DNA from: Streptomyces fulvorobeus
Lineage (GTDB): Bacteria; Actinomycetota; Actinomycetes; Streptomycetales; Streptomycetaceae
DNA: 64,000 nt
Reading direction: 5' to 3'
NCBI RefSeq assembly: GCF_013167895.1
Contig: NZ_BLWC01000001.1
Span: 3,968,001 to 4,032,000 of the forward strand
The notes under the pieces are model-generated. The model searched no databases and was not told where the DNA came from. It saw only the letters and a list, made by a program, of their open reading frames with translations. The translations under genes and the position numbers were made by a program. Shown in pieces: positions 51,936 to 60,269 of this stretch (within the stretch, counting starts at the first letter, position 1; each line of letters begins with the position of its first letter).

Positions 51936-53165
51936 ATGACCTTCCGTACGTCGCACCCCTCTCCCCCCGTGATCCTCGACGACGTCCGCGGGGCGTGGAA
52001 GATGCTCTCGGGCGTGGCCAGGGTGACCGCGATGGAGGGCAGCCGGTACCTGACCGAGCTGGTCGGGGCACCGGTCCAGCTCAAGTGCGAGAACCTCCAG
52101 CGCACCGGATCGTTCAAACTGCGCGGCGCCTACGTACGGATCTCGGGGCTCACCCCGGAGGAGCGGGCGGCCGGGGTGGTCGCCGCGAGTGCCGGCAACC
52201 ACGCACAGGGGGTGGCGCTCGCCTCCTCGCTGCTCGGCGTGGGCTCCACGGTCTTCATGCCGGTCGGCGCACCCATGCCCAAGGTCTCCGCGACCCGCGA
52301 GTACGGCGCGGAGGTCCGGATGTACGGCCAGGTCGTCGACGAGACGCTCGCCGCCGCCGAGGAGTACGCGCGGCGGACCGGTGCCGTCCTCATCCACCCG
52401 TTCGACCACCCCGACGTCATCGCCGGGCAGGGCACCGTGGGACTGGAGATCCTCGAACAGTGCCCGGAGGTGCGCACCATCGTCGTCGGGATCGGTGGCG
52501 GCGGCCTCGCCGCGGGCATCGCGGTCGCCGTGAAGGCGCTGCGCCCCGACGTCAGGATCGTCGGTGTGCAGGCCGCGGGCGCCGCCGGATACCCGCCCTC
52601 GCTCGCCGCCGGCCACCCGGTGGCCGTCGAGTCGCCGCAGACGATGGCCGACGGGATCAGGGTGGGACGCCCGGGCGACATCCCGTTCCGTCTGGTGCGG
52701 GACCTCGTCGACGAGGTCCGTACGGTCTCCGAGGACGAGCTGTCCAGTGCCCTGCTGCTCTGCCTGGAGCGCGCGAAGATGGTCGTCGAACCGGCCGGTG
52801 CCAGCCCCGTGGCAGCCCTGCTCAGCGACCCGAAGGCGTTCGAAGGGCCTGTCGTCGCGGTGCTGTCCGGCGGCAACGTCGACCCCCTCCTCATGCAGCG
52901 CGTCCTCACCCACGGCATGGCGGCCGCGGGCCGCTACCTGAGCCTGCGGCTCCGGCTGACCGACCGCCCGGGGGCGCTCGCCACCCTCCTCGCCACGCTC
53001 TCCGTCGCCGACGCCAACGTCCTCGACGTGAGCCACCTGCGGACCGATCCCCGCCTCGGCCTCACCGAGGCGGAGGTCGAACTGCACCTGGAGACGAAGG
53101 GCCCCGCGCACTGCGGGGAGGTGGCGGCGGCGCTGCGCGACGCGGGCTACCTGGTGATGGACTGA
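51936..53165 (+). CDS. ilvA: Threonine dehydratase with ACT domain
   Basis: PLP enzyme converting threonine to 2-oxobutyrate and ammonia, 409 residues. The PLP lysine is in RTGSFKLRGAY, the phosphate loop is GGGGLAAGIAVAVK, and the C-terminal residues from about 330 (LRLRLTDRPGALATLL) form a single ACT domain, probably sensing an amino acid. This one-ACT, about 400-residue layout is common in actinobacteria and can act in isoleucine synthesis or threonine catabolism. ATG 51936. The C-terminus ends GYLVMD. Confidence 0.93.
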   Translation: MTFRTSHPSPPVILDDVRGAWKMLSGVARVTAMEGSRYLTELVGAPVQLKCENLQRTGSFKLRGAYVRISGLTPEERAAGVVAASAGNHAQGVALASSLLGVGSTVFMPVGAPMPKVSATREYGAEVRMYGQVVDETLAAAEEYARRTGAVLIHPFDHPDVIAGQGTVGLEILEQCPEVRTIVVGIGGGGLAAGIAVAVKALRPDVRIVGVQAAGAAGYPPSLAAGHPVAVESPQTMADGIRVGRPGDIPFRLVRDLVDEVRTVSEDELSSALLLCLERAKMVVEPAGASPVAALLSDPKAFEGPVVAVLSGGNVDPLLMQRVLTHGMAAAGRYLSLRLRLTDRPGALATLLATLSVADANVLDVSHLRTDPRLGLTEAEVELHLETKGPAHCGEVAAALRDAGYLVMD

Positions 53166-53248
53166 TTCCCCGCTTCCCCGCGCGCGCCGGTCGTGGCGTC
53201 CCTAGGATCTGGAGGGAAGTCACTCAATAGCAACTGGGGGAAGCCCAC

Positions 53249-54229
53249 ATGCCAGGCGCTATATACGCCGAAGGTCTGGTGAAGACCTTCGGTGATGTCC
53301 GAGCACTGGACGGGGTGGACCTGGACGTGCCCGAAGGCACCGTCCTCGGTCTCCTCGGGCCCAACGGGGCCGGTAAGACCACCGCCGTGCGCGTCCTGAC
53401 CACACTGCTCCGGCCGGACAGCGGCACGGCGGTCGTCGCGGGCATCGACGTACTGAAACATCCCAACGAGGTCCGCCGCTCGATCGGTCTGTCCGGCCAG
53501 TTCGCCGCCGTCGACGAGTACCTGACCGGCCGTGAGAACCTCCAGATGGTCGGACAGCTCTACCAGATGAGCGGTCGCGACGCCAAGGCCCGGGCGGGGC
53601 AGCTCCTGGAGCGGTTCAACCTCGCCGACGCCGCCGACCGGACCGCCAAGACGTACTCCGGCGGTATGCGCCGCCGGCTCGACCTCGCCGCGGCCCTCGT
53701 CGTCTCGCCGCCCGTCATGTTCATGGACGAGCCGACGACCGGCCTCGACCCACGCAACCGGCAGCAGCTGTGGGAGGTCATCCAGGAACTCGTCGCGAGC
53801 GGTACGACACTCCTGCTGACCACCCAGTATCTGGAGGAGGCCGACCACCTCGCCGACGACATCTGCGTCATCGACCACGGCAAGGTCATCGCGCGCGGCA
53901 CATCCGACCAGCTGAAGGCGCGCACCGGTGGCGAGCGCGTCGAGGTGGTCGTCCACCGGCGCGAGGAGATCGAACGGGCCCGCGAGGTGCTGACCGTCCT
54001 CGGAGAGGGCGAGGTCTCCGTCGCCGCGCACAGCCGCAAACTGACCGTCCCGGTCAGCGGCGGCGCGAAGCTGCTCGCCGAGGTCATCCGGGACCTCGAC
54101 GCCCGCGGCGTCGAGATCGACGACATCGGCCTGCGCCGCCCCACCCTCGACGACGTCTTCATGTCGCTCACCGGTCACGCCGCCGAGCTGGAGACGAACG
54201 GCGAGACCGACAAGGAGACCGTGGCATGA
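53249..54229 (+). CDS. DrrA-type ABC transporter ATPase
   Basis: ATPase of a daunorubicin-resistance (DrrAB)-type exporter, 326 residues. Walker A GPNGAGKTTAV at about residue 35, signature TYSGGMRRRLDLAAAL, Walker B VMFMDEPTTGLDP, switch histidine in LLTTQYLEEADH. A C-terminal domain (about residues 235-310) ending RRPTLDDVFMSLTGHAAE is typical of DrrA. The stop overlaps the permease start (ATGA). Such pumps export drugs or lipids; no antibiotic gene cluster surrounds it, so the substrate is unknown. Confidence 0.95.
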   Translation: MPGAIYAEGLVKTFGDVRALDGVDLDVPEGTVLGLLGPNGAGKTTAVRVLTTLLRPDSGTAVVAGIDVLKHPNEVRRSIGLSGQFAAVDEYLTGRENLQMVGQLYQMSGRDAKARAGQLLERFNLADAADRTAKTYSGGMRRRLDLAAALVVSPPVMFMDEPTTGLDPRNRQQLWEVIQELVASGTTLLLTTQYLEEADHLADDICVIDHGKVIARGTSDQLKARTGGERVEVVVHRREEIERAREVLTVLGEGEVSVAAHSRKLTVPVSGGAKLLAEVIRDLDARGVEIDDIGLRRPTLDDVFMSLTGHAAELETNGETDKETVA

Positions 54230-55077
54230 CCGCAGTGCAGGACGCCGCCCAGGTGCAGGCGCCCCGACCGCGCGGCGGGCTCGCGCAGTCCGTCACCGAC
54301 TCGCTGGTCGTCGCCAAGCGCAATCTGATCCGGATGACCCGCATCCCCGAGATGGTCATCTTCGGGCTCATCCAGCCGATCATGTTCGTGGTGCTGTTCA
54401 GTTACGTGTTCGGCGGCTCCATGAGCGTCGGGGGCTCCACCGACCCCGGGACCTACCGGGAGTTCCTGATGGCGGGCATCTTCGCCCAGACCGTCACCTT
54501 CGCCACGGCGGGCGCCGGAGCGGGCATCGCCGACGACATGCACAAGGGACTCATCGACCGGTTCCGCTCCCTGCCGATGGCGCGCGGCGCGGTGCTCACC
54601 GGGCGTACGCTCGCCGACCTCGTGCAGACGACGCTGACCGTGGTCGTCCTCGCGATCGTCGCGCTCCTGGTGGGCTGGCGCGTCCACGAGGGCCTGCCCA
54701 AGGCGCTGGCCGCTTTCGGGCTGCTGCTCTTCCTGGGGTACGCGTTCTCCTGGATCGGCGCACTGATCGGGCTGTCCGTCCGTACCCCCGAGGCGGCCAC
54801 CTCCGGCGGGCTGATCTGGCTCTTCCCGGTGACGTTCGTCTCGAACGCCTTCGTGGACTCCAGCCAGATGGTGTCCTGGCTCCAGCCGATCGCCGACTGG
54901 AACCCGTTCAGCGCGACCGTGCAGGCGTGCCGGGAGCTCTTCGGGAACCCGGGCGTGTCGCAGTCCGACGCCTGGCCGATGCAGCACCCGGTCCTGGCGT
55001 CCCTGCTCTGGTCGACCGTGATCATCGTGGTGTTCCGGACCCTCGCGGTCCGCAAGTACCGCTCGGCGACCGTCTGA
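54226..55077 (+). CDS. DrrB-type ABC-2 exporter permease
   Basis: Membrane partner of the preceding ATPase, 283 residues with six predicted helices (for example VIFGLIQPIMFVVLFSYVFG, TTLTVVVLAIVALLVGW, LLFLGYAFSWIGALIG). The conserved EMVIFGLIQPI and FVSNAFVDSSQMVSWLQP segments are typical of DrrB-like ABC-2 permeases. Its ATG lies inside the upstream stop (ATGA), giving tight translational coupling. Ends with a basic cytoplasmic tail RKYRSATV. A terminator follows. Confidence 0.94.
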   Translation: MTAVQDAAQVQAPRPRGGLAQSVTDSLVVAKRNLIRMTRIPEMVIFGLIQPIMFVVLFSYVFGGSMSVGGSTDPGTYREFLMAGIFAQTVTFATAGAGAGIADDMHKGLIDRFRSLPMARGAVLTGRTLADLVQTTLTVVVLAIVALLVGWRVHEGLPKALAAFGLLLFLGYAFSWIGALIGLSVRTPEAATSGGLIWLFPVTFVSNAFVDSSQMVSWLQPIADWNPFSATVQACRELFGNPGVSQSDAWPMQHPVLASLLWSTVIIVVFRTLAVRKYRSATV

Positions 55078-55092
55078 CCCGGACACGCCGAC

Positions 55093-55124
55093 GGGCCCCG
55101 GCCGTGCGCGAACGACCGGGGCCC
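55093..55124. terminator. Bidirectional terminator between drrB-type and greA genes
   Basis: Perfect 9-bp stem GGGCCCCGG / CCGGGGCCC around a 14-base loop, between convergent genes. Confidence 0.65.
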
Positions 55125-55147
55125 ACCGCTGTCCGGAACGGGGCGGC

Positions 55148-55645
55148 TCAGCCCTTGTAGGGCTTCGCCGCGAGGATCTTCACCTTGGCGATCTTGCCGT
55201 TCGGCAGCTCGTACTCGGCGTCCTCGCCCATCCGCTTGCCGTTGACGCCCGAGCCGAGCGGAGACTGCGGGGAGAAGGTCTCAAGGTCCGAGCTGGCGTA
55301 CTCGCGCGAGGCGAGAAGGAACTCCAGGGTGTCGTCCGGGTCGCCGTCGAAGGCGATCGTCACGATCATGCCGGGCTCCACCACGCCGTCGTCGGCAGGC
55401 GCCTCGCCCACCTTGGCGTGCTCCAGGAGCTGCGTCAGCTGGCGCACCCGGAGCTCCATCTTGCCCTGCTCCTCCTTGGCCGCGTGGTACCCGCCGTTCT
55501 CCCGGAGGTCACCCTCCTCACGGGCCGCCGCGATCTTGACGGCGATCTCCGTGCGCGCGGGACCAGACAGGTACTCCAGCTCGGCCTTCAGCTGGTTGTA
55601 CGCCTCCGGCGTGAGCCAGGTGACGTTATCGCTGGTCTGGGTCAC
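55148..55645 (-). CDS. greA: Transcription elongation factor GreA
   Basis: Stimulates RNA cleavage by backtracked RNA polymerase; 165 residues. The N-terminal coiled coil (YNQLKAELEYLSGPARTEIA, AAREEGDLRENGGYHAAKEE) contains the acidic tip with DLREN, and the C-terminal FKBP-like domain ends SPLGSGVNGKRMGEDAEYEL. GTG 55645 (VTQTSDNVTWL) follows GAGGAG at seven bases; the frame extends to 55699 without a better start. Confidence 0.96.
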   Translation of the reverse strand: MTQTSDNVTWLTPEAYNQLKAELEYLSGPARTEIAVKIAAAREEGDLRENGGYHAAKEEQGKMELRVRQLTQLLEHAKVGEAPADDGVVEPGMIVTIAFDGDPDDTLEFLLASREYASSDLETFSPQSPLGSGVNGKRMGEDAEYELPNGKIAKVKILAAKPYKG

Positions 55646-55788
55646 AGGGTGCTCCTCGTCGGTACTGGGAATACAAAGCATCGCCCTACCCAGAAGCATG
55701 TGCTTCCACGGTTGGGCGAAACCACGAGCCTAACAATTCCGCAGGAAAAGGGGGAGAAGGTCACCGGCATACGCGGTGACCGGCCAGG

Positions 55789-56205
55789 TCAGCGCCGCGA
55801 CCCGCCGTCGGCGGTGCAGCCCATCAGCTCGACCGCGGTCGCCCTCGCCGTCGTCCGCAGGGAGACGACCTCGTCGATCCGCTCGGCCCGCGCGTCGAAG
55901 CGGAAGTCCTTGCGGGCGACCTCGCCGCCGTCCTCGCTCAGCGAGCGCAGCGTGCAGTAGCCGCCGGCGTCCCGGTCCTTGCGGACCTCCAGGTGGACCT
56001 CGGCCCGGTCGTCGGAGACGATCTTGGACTTGATGACCTCGGCGCTGATGTCCTGGCCGCCGACGTAGTCGACCCCTGTCCAGACGACCACGCCCAGCAG
56101 GACGGCGCCCAGCACCGCGCCGATGATCTTGAGCTTGCGGTCGGCGCGCTGGTCCTGGGACCGGCCGTAGCGCTCGTCGGGCAACGCCTCGCGTACCGCG
56201 GTCAT
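55789..56205 (-). CDS. DUF4307-type membrane protein
   Basis: 138-residue protein with a cytoplasmic N-terminus (DERYGRSQDQRADRKLK), one membrane helix (IIGAVLGAVLLGVVVWTGV) and a C-terminal extracytoplasmic beta-rich domain with two cysteines (GGYCTLRS, ELMGCTAD) that could form a disulfide. This layout matches the actinobacterial DUF4307 family, which has no known function. It is divergent from mca, as in other Streptomyces as I recall. Confidence 0.82.
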   Translation of the reverse strand: MTAVREALPDERYGRSQDQRADRKLKIIGAVLGAVLLGVVVWTGVDYVGGQDISAEVIKSKIVSDDRAEVHLEVRKDRDAGGYCTLRSLSEDGGEVARKDFRFDARAERIDEVVSLRTTARATAVELMGCTADGGSRR

Positions 56206-56356
56206 GATCGTTCCTCCTGTACCGGGGATCGAGGAATTTTCCGCCCCCCGGTTCGGTCACTATAGAAGCCGCCCACCCGCCACCCGACCGCCACCCCGGA
56301 ACAGACGGGCCCGCGGGACGGCACCCTGATCGCGACCGAGCACTGAGGATCGAGTC

Positions 56357-57238
56357 TTGACTGAGCAGCTGCGCCTGATGGCCGTGCACGCCCACCCCGA
56401 CGACGAGTCGAGCAAGGGCGCCGCCACCATGGCCAAGTACGTGTCCGAGGGGGTGGACGTGCTGGTCGTGACCTGTACCGGTGGCGAACGCGGTTCCATC
56501 CTCAATCCGAAGCTCCAGGGAGACGCGTACATCGAGGAGAACATCCACGAGGTACGCAGGAAGGAGATGGACGAGGCCCGGGAGATCCTGGGCGTCGAGC
56601 AGGAGTGGCTCGGCTTCGTCGACTCGGGCCTGCCCGAGGGCGACCCGCTGCCCCCGCTGCCCGAAGGCTGCTTCGCACTGGAGGACGACGAGACGGCGGC
56701 GGGGCGTCTCGTCGCGAAGATCCGTGCGTTCCGGCCGCAGGTCATCACCACGTACGACGAGAACGGCGGGTACCCGCACCCCGACCACATCAAGACCCAC
56801 ACGATCACGATGATCGCGTTCGACGGGGCGTCGGACACCGAGCGGTTCCCGGAATCCGAGTTCGGCCCGGCGTGGACGCCGCAGAAGCTCTACTACAACC
56901 AGGGCTTCAACCGGCCCCGCACGGTCGCCCTCCACGAGGCGCTGCTCGCCCGTGGGATGGAGTCCCCGTACGGCGAGTGGCTCGAGCGCTGGAAGGAGTT
57001 CGTACGCGAGGAGCGGACGCTGACCACGTTCGTGCCGTGCGCGGAGTTCTTCGAGATCCGCGACAAGGCGCTCATCGCGCACGCGACGCAGATCGACCCG
57101 GACGGCGGCTGGTTCCGCGTTCCGATGGACGTCCAGCGCGAGGTCTGGCCGACCGAGGAGTACGAGCTGGCGAAGTCTCTCGTCGATACCTCCCTCCCCG
57201 AGAGCGACCTCTTCGCGGGCATCCGCGACAATGCCTGA
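56357..57238 (+). CDS. mca: Mycothiol conjugate amidase
   Basis: Zinc amidase cleaving mycothiol S-conjugates to release a mercapturic acid for export; an actinobacterial detoxification enzyme. 293 residues of the PIG-L fold. Zinc and catalytic motifs: AVHAHPDDES at residue 9, TCTGGERGS, and YPHPDHIKTH. The length and the GCFALEDDETAAG segment favour Mca over MshB. Starts at TTG 56357, after GAGGATC; homologues begin at the same place. The small membrane protein gene that follows overlaps or abuts it. Confidence 0.95.
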   Translation: MTEQLRLMAVHAHPDDESSKGAATMAKYVSEGVDVLVVTCTGGERGSILNPKLQGDAYIEENIHEVRRKEMDEAREILGVEQEWLGFVDSGLPEGDPLPPLPEGCFALEDDETAAGRLVAKIRAFRPQVITTYDENGGYPHPDHIKTHTITMIAFDGASDTERFPESEFGPAWTPQKLYYNQGFNRPRTVALHEALLARGMESPYGEWLERWKEFVREERTLTTFVPCAEFFEIRDKALIAHATQIDPDGGWFRVPMDVQREVWPTEEYELAKSLVDTSLPESDLFAGIRDNA

Positions 57239-57239
57239 T

Positions 57240-57476
57240 ATGTACGCGACCCAGGCACTGACCCACCTCGTCCCTCTCGCCAAGGAGGTCGACGACAACA
57301 AGGTGACCCCCGGCGTCCTCGGCTTCCTCGTGTTCGCGGCACTCGCCGTGGGCGTGTGGCTGCTGATGAAGTCGATGAACCGCCACATGGGCAAGGTGGA
57401 CTTCGAGGAGGAGCCGGAACCGGGCGCGGAACCGGCGACGGCTTCCGGCCCCACGGCAGGCTCAGCCGGCAACTAG
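57240..57476 (+). CDS. Small membrane protein coupled to mca
   Basis: 78-residue protein: N-terminal amphipathic part (MYATQALTHLVPLAKEVDDN), one membrane helix (VLGFLVFAALAVGVWLLMKS), then a basic and an acidic/proline-rich cytoplasmic tail. An alternative ATG at 57231 would overlap the mca stop. It has the same strand and no gap to mca, so joint expression is expected. Function unknown; a role in anchoring or export of mercapturates would be speculation. Confidence 0.75.
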   Translation: MYATQALTHLVPLAKEVDDNKVTPGVLGFLVFAALAVGVWLLMKSMNRHMGKVDFEEEPEPGAEPATASGPTAGSAGN

Positions 57477-57485
57477 CAGCCCCCA

Positions 57486-57531
57486 CCCGCGGGGCAGGCG
57501 TGGCACCCGGGTGCCACGCCTGCCCCGCGGG
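57486..57531. terminator. 46-bp perfect palindrome after the mca operon
   Basis: Each 23-base arm is the exact reverse complement of the other with no loop at all (centre CACCC|GGGTG at 57508/57509). It begins ten bases after the stop of the small membrane protein gene. In RNA it would form a very stable hairpin of about 20 bp, so terminator is the simplest reading. It has no T tract. Confidence 0.7.
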
Positions 57532-57557
57532 GATGTCCGGCCCGGGATGTCCGGCCC
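57530..57557. repeat. Tandem 14-bp repeat
   Basis: GGGATGTCCGGCCC occurs twice in a row without spacer (57530-57543, 57544-57557), directly after the palindrome and before the FBP gene start at 57614. The first copy overlaps the palindrome by two bases. It may affect the next gene's promoter, or be a slippage duplication. Confidence 0.8.
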
Positions 57558-57613
57558 GGGCCCGGTGGAAATCGGGATGCGATGCGTTCATCCGACACGT
57601 AACGTCGGCGCCC

Positions 57614-58132
57614 GTGGAACCGCTGAGTGAAACAGACATCAGGTCGTCCTTCGTGAACTGCACCAAGGGGGAGGCGGCACGGCTCAAGCTGCCGCTCGAC
57701 TTCGGCGCACTGCCCTGGGAGGACCTGGACTTCCTCGGCTGGGTCGACCCCGGCGCCCCGCTGCGCGCCCACATCGTGCTGCCGCGCGCCGGCGGACCGC
57801 TCGGCTTCTCCCTGCGCGTGCCCTCCGTGCGGCGTACCAGCGCCGTGAAGTCCAGCCTCTGCCAGATCTGCCTGACCGGCCACGCCTCCTCCGGGGTCTC
57901 CCTGCTGGCCGCGCCCCTGGCGGGCGCCAGGGGCCGCGAGGGCAACACCGTGGGCATCTACATCTGCGCGGATCTCGCCTGCCCCCTGTACGTGCGGGGC
58001 AAGCGGCAGCCGAAGCTGCGGACGGGGCGTTACGAGGAGTCGCTCACCGTGGAGGAGCGAGTGGCCCGCATGGCGGGGAACCTGGACGCCTTCGCGGCCA
58101 AGGTGACGCAGGGGCGGAGTCCGGCGCTCTGA
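57614..58132 (+). CDS. FBP-type zinc-finger protein (EF-G-binding-like)
   Basis: 172-residue protein related to the fibronectin-/EF-G-binding (FBP) family. The C-terminal treble-clef-like zinc finger has four cysteines: SSLCQICLTGH at about residue 78 and YICADLACPLYVRGK at about 118. In the family this domain binds the C-terminal part of elongation factor G and can relieve fusidic-acid inhibition; the Streptomyces version is not characterised to my knowledge. The N-terminal part is not conserved with a known domain. GTG 57614 (VEPLSETDIR) starts close to a TAAC-rich segment. Confidence 0.8.
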   Translation: MEPLSETDIRSSFVNCTKGEAARLKLPLDFGALPWEDLDFLGWVDPGAPLRAHIVLPRAGGPLGFSLRVPSVRRTSAVKSSLCQICLTGHASSGVSLLAAPLAGARGREGNTVGIYICADLACPLYVRGKRQPKLRTGRYEESLTVEERVARMAGNLDAFAAKVTQGRSPAL

Positions 58133-58177
58133 CGTGGCGGGTGGCCGGGGCTTCGCCGCGTACGCGAGGATTGGGGC

Positions 58178-60214
58178 ATGCCGAACCGACTCGCGCACGC
58201 CACGTCCCCGTACCTCCTTCAGCACGCGGACAACCCCGTCGACTGGTGGCAGTGGGAACCCGCCGCCTTCGAGGAAGCCCGCCGGCGCAACGTACCGGTG
58301 TTCCTGAGCGTCGGGTACAGCGCGTGCCACTGGTGTCATGTACTCGCTCACGAGAGCTTCGAGGACGAGACCACCGCGGCCTACATGAACGAACACTTCG
58401 TCTCGGTCAAGGTGGACCGCGAGGAGCGCCCCGACGTGGACGCCGTCTACATGGAAGCGGTGCAGGCGGCGACCGGGCAGGGCGGCTGGCCGATGTCCGT
58501 CTTCATGACACCGGACGGTGAGCCCTTCTACTTCGGTACGTACTTCCCGCCCGCGCCCCGCCATGGACTGCCCTCCTTCCGGCAGGTGCTCGACGGCGTC
58601 CACACCGCGTGGACGAGCCGGCGCGAGGAGGTCGGGGAGGTCGCGGAGAAGATCACCCGGGATCTGGCGGCGCGCGAACTGGTCTCCGGCGCGGGTGAAG
58701 GGCTCCCCGGCGAGGCCGAGCTCGCGCAGGCGCTGCTGGGGGTCAGCCGGGAGTACGACACGGAGAGCGGCTGGCTCGGCGGCGGGGACACCAGGTTCCC
58801 GCCGAGCATGCTGATCGAGTTCCTGCTGCGCCACCACGCGCGGACCGGGTCCGACGGAGCGCTGGAGATGGCCGAGGGCATCTGCGACGCCATGGCGCGC
58901 TCCAGCCTCTTCGACCAGCTCGGCGGCGGCTTCCACCGGTACGTGCTGCGCCAGCGCCCCGGCGGCACCCTGGTACCCCACTTCGAGAAGATGCTGTACG
59001 ACAACGCGCTGCTCTGCCGCGTCTACGCCCACGTGTGGCGGGCCACCGGATCCGAGCAGGCCCGCAGGGTCGCGCTGGAGACGGCCGACTTCATGGTCCG
59101 CGAACTGCGTACGGCGGAGGGCGGTTACGCCTCGGCACTGGACGCCGACAGCGAGGCGGCGGACGGCAGCCATGTGGAGGGCGCCTACTACGTGTGGACG
59201 GCCGGGCAGCTGCGCGAGGTCCTGGGGGAGGAGGACGCCGCGTTCGCCGCGGAGTACTTCGGGGTCACCGAGGAGGGCACCTTCGAGGAGGGGTCCTCGG
59301 TGCTCCAGCAGCCGCGGACGGGCCAGGAGGCGGACCCGTCGCGGGTCGCCGGCGTGCGGGCGCGGCTGCTGGAGGCGCGCGGGCAGCGGGTGCGGCCGGG
59401 GCGCGACGACAAGATCGTCGCCGCGTGGAACGGCCTGGTGATCGCCGCGCTCGCCGAGACGGGGGCGTACTTCGAGCGGCCCGACCTGATCGAGCGGGCC
59501 ACCGAGGCGGCCGACCTCCTCGTCCGGGTCCACATGGGCGACGCGGCCCGGCTCTCCCGGACGTCCAGGGACGGGCGCGTGGGCGGGCACGTGGGGGTGC
59601 TGGAGGACTACGGCGACGTGGCGGAGGGTTTCCTCGCGCTGGCCTCCGTCACCGGCGAGGGAGTCTGGCTGGAGTTCGCGGGCTTCCTGCTCGACATCGT
59701 GCTGGAGCGGTTCACCGGGGAGGGCGGGCAGCTCTACGACACGGCCGACGACGCCGAGCAGCTCATCCGCAGGCCGCAGGACCCCACCGACAGCGCCACC
59801 CCGGCCGGCTGGACGGCGGCGGCGGGCGCGCTGCTCTCGTACGCCGCCCACACCGGGTCCGATGCGCACCGCACCGCCGCCGAGGGCGCGCTCGGTGTGG
59901 TGAAGGCACTCGGGCCGCGCGCGCCCCGCTTCATCGGCTGGGGCCTCGCGGTCGCCGAGGCGCTGCTGGACGGACCGCGCGAGATCGCGGTCGCCGGGCC
60001 GGTCGGCGGAGAGCTGCACAGGACGGCGCTGCTGGGCCGGGCGCCCGGCGCGGTCGTGGCGGCGGGTGAGGGAGCGGCGGCCGGAGCGGAGTTCCCGCTG
60101 CTCGTGGACCGGCCGCTGGTGGGCGGCGAGCCGACCGCGTACGTCTGCCGGCACTTCGTCTGCGAAGCGCCGACCACGGACGCACGGGAACTGGCGCGCA
60201 CCCTGGGCGGCTGA
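58178..60214 (+). CDS. YyaL/DUF255 thioredoxin-domain protein with glycosidase-like barrel
   Basis: 678-residue protein. The N-terminal DUF255 thioredoxin-like domain (residues about 1-165) starts NRLAHATSPYLLQHADNPVD and has the redox motif SACHWCHVL. The rest is an (alpha/alpha) barrel resembling N-acylglucosamine epimerases and glycosidases (GGGFHRYVLR, HFEKMLYDNALL, YASALDADSE, AAWNGLVIAAL). The family (human SPATA20, Bacillus YyaL) is near universal; its activity is unknown. An 893-residue open frame on the opposite strand is only a codon-bias shadow. ATG 58178. Confidence 0.93.
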   Translation: MPNRLAHATSPYLLQHADNPVDWWQWEPAAFEEARRRNVPVFLSVGYSACHWCHVLAHESFEDETTAAYMNEHFVSVKVDREERPDVDAVYMEAVQAATGQGGWPMSVFMTPDGEPFYFGTYFPPAPRHGLPSFRQVLDGVHTAWTSRREEVGEVAEKITRDLAARELVSGAGEGLPGEAELAQALLGVSREYDTESGWLGGGDTRFPPSMLIEFLLRHHARTGSDGALEMAEGICDAMARSSLFDQLGGGFHRYVLRQRPGGTLVPHFEKMLYDNALLCRVYAHVWRATGSEQARRVALETADFMVRELRTAEGGYASALDADSEAADGSHVEGAYYVWTAGQLREVLGEEDAAFAAEYFGVTEEGTFEEGSSVLQQPRTGQEADPSRVAGVRARLLEARGQRVRPGRDDKIVAAWNGLVIAALAETGAYFERPDLIERATEAADLLVRVHMGDAARLSRTSRDGRVGGHVGVLEDYGDVAEGFLALASVTGEGVWLEFAGFLLDIVLERFTGEGGQLYDTADDAEQLIRRPQDPTDSATPAGWTAAAGALLSYAAHTGSDAHRTAAEGALGVVKALGPRAPRFIGWGLAVAEALLDGPREIAVAGPVGGELHRTALLGRAPGAVVAAGEGAAAGAEFPLLVDRPLVGGEPTAYVCRHFVCEAPTTDARELARTLGG

Positions 60215-60221
60215 TCCCGGT

Positions 60222-60257
60222 CCCCGTACGGGCCCGGCGGGCCGGGTCCGTACGGGG
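60222..60257. terminator. Bidirectional terminator between convergent genes
   Basis: 16-bp stem CCCCGTACGGGCCCGG / CCGGGTCCGTACGGGG with one G:T pair and a 4-base loop, between the YyaL-type and haemolysin-III genes. Confidence 0.8.
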
Positions 60258-60269
60258 CGGGCGCGCTCA

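Noticed and set aside
53249..55077. DrrAB pair as part of an antibiotic cluster
   Set aside because: Flanking genes are housekeeping (threonine dehydratase, greA, mca); no biosynthetic gene is present.
57473..60154. 893-residue open frame antisense to the YyaL-type gene
   Set aside because: Composition is Arg/Gly/Leu/Val repeats without motifs; the plus-strand frame encodes a clear conserved family. High third-position GC produces such antisense frames.
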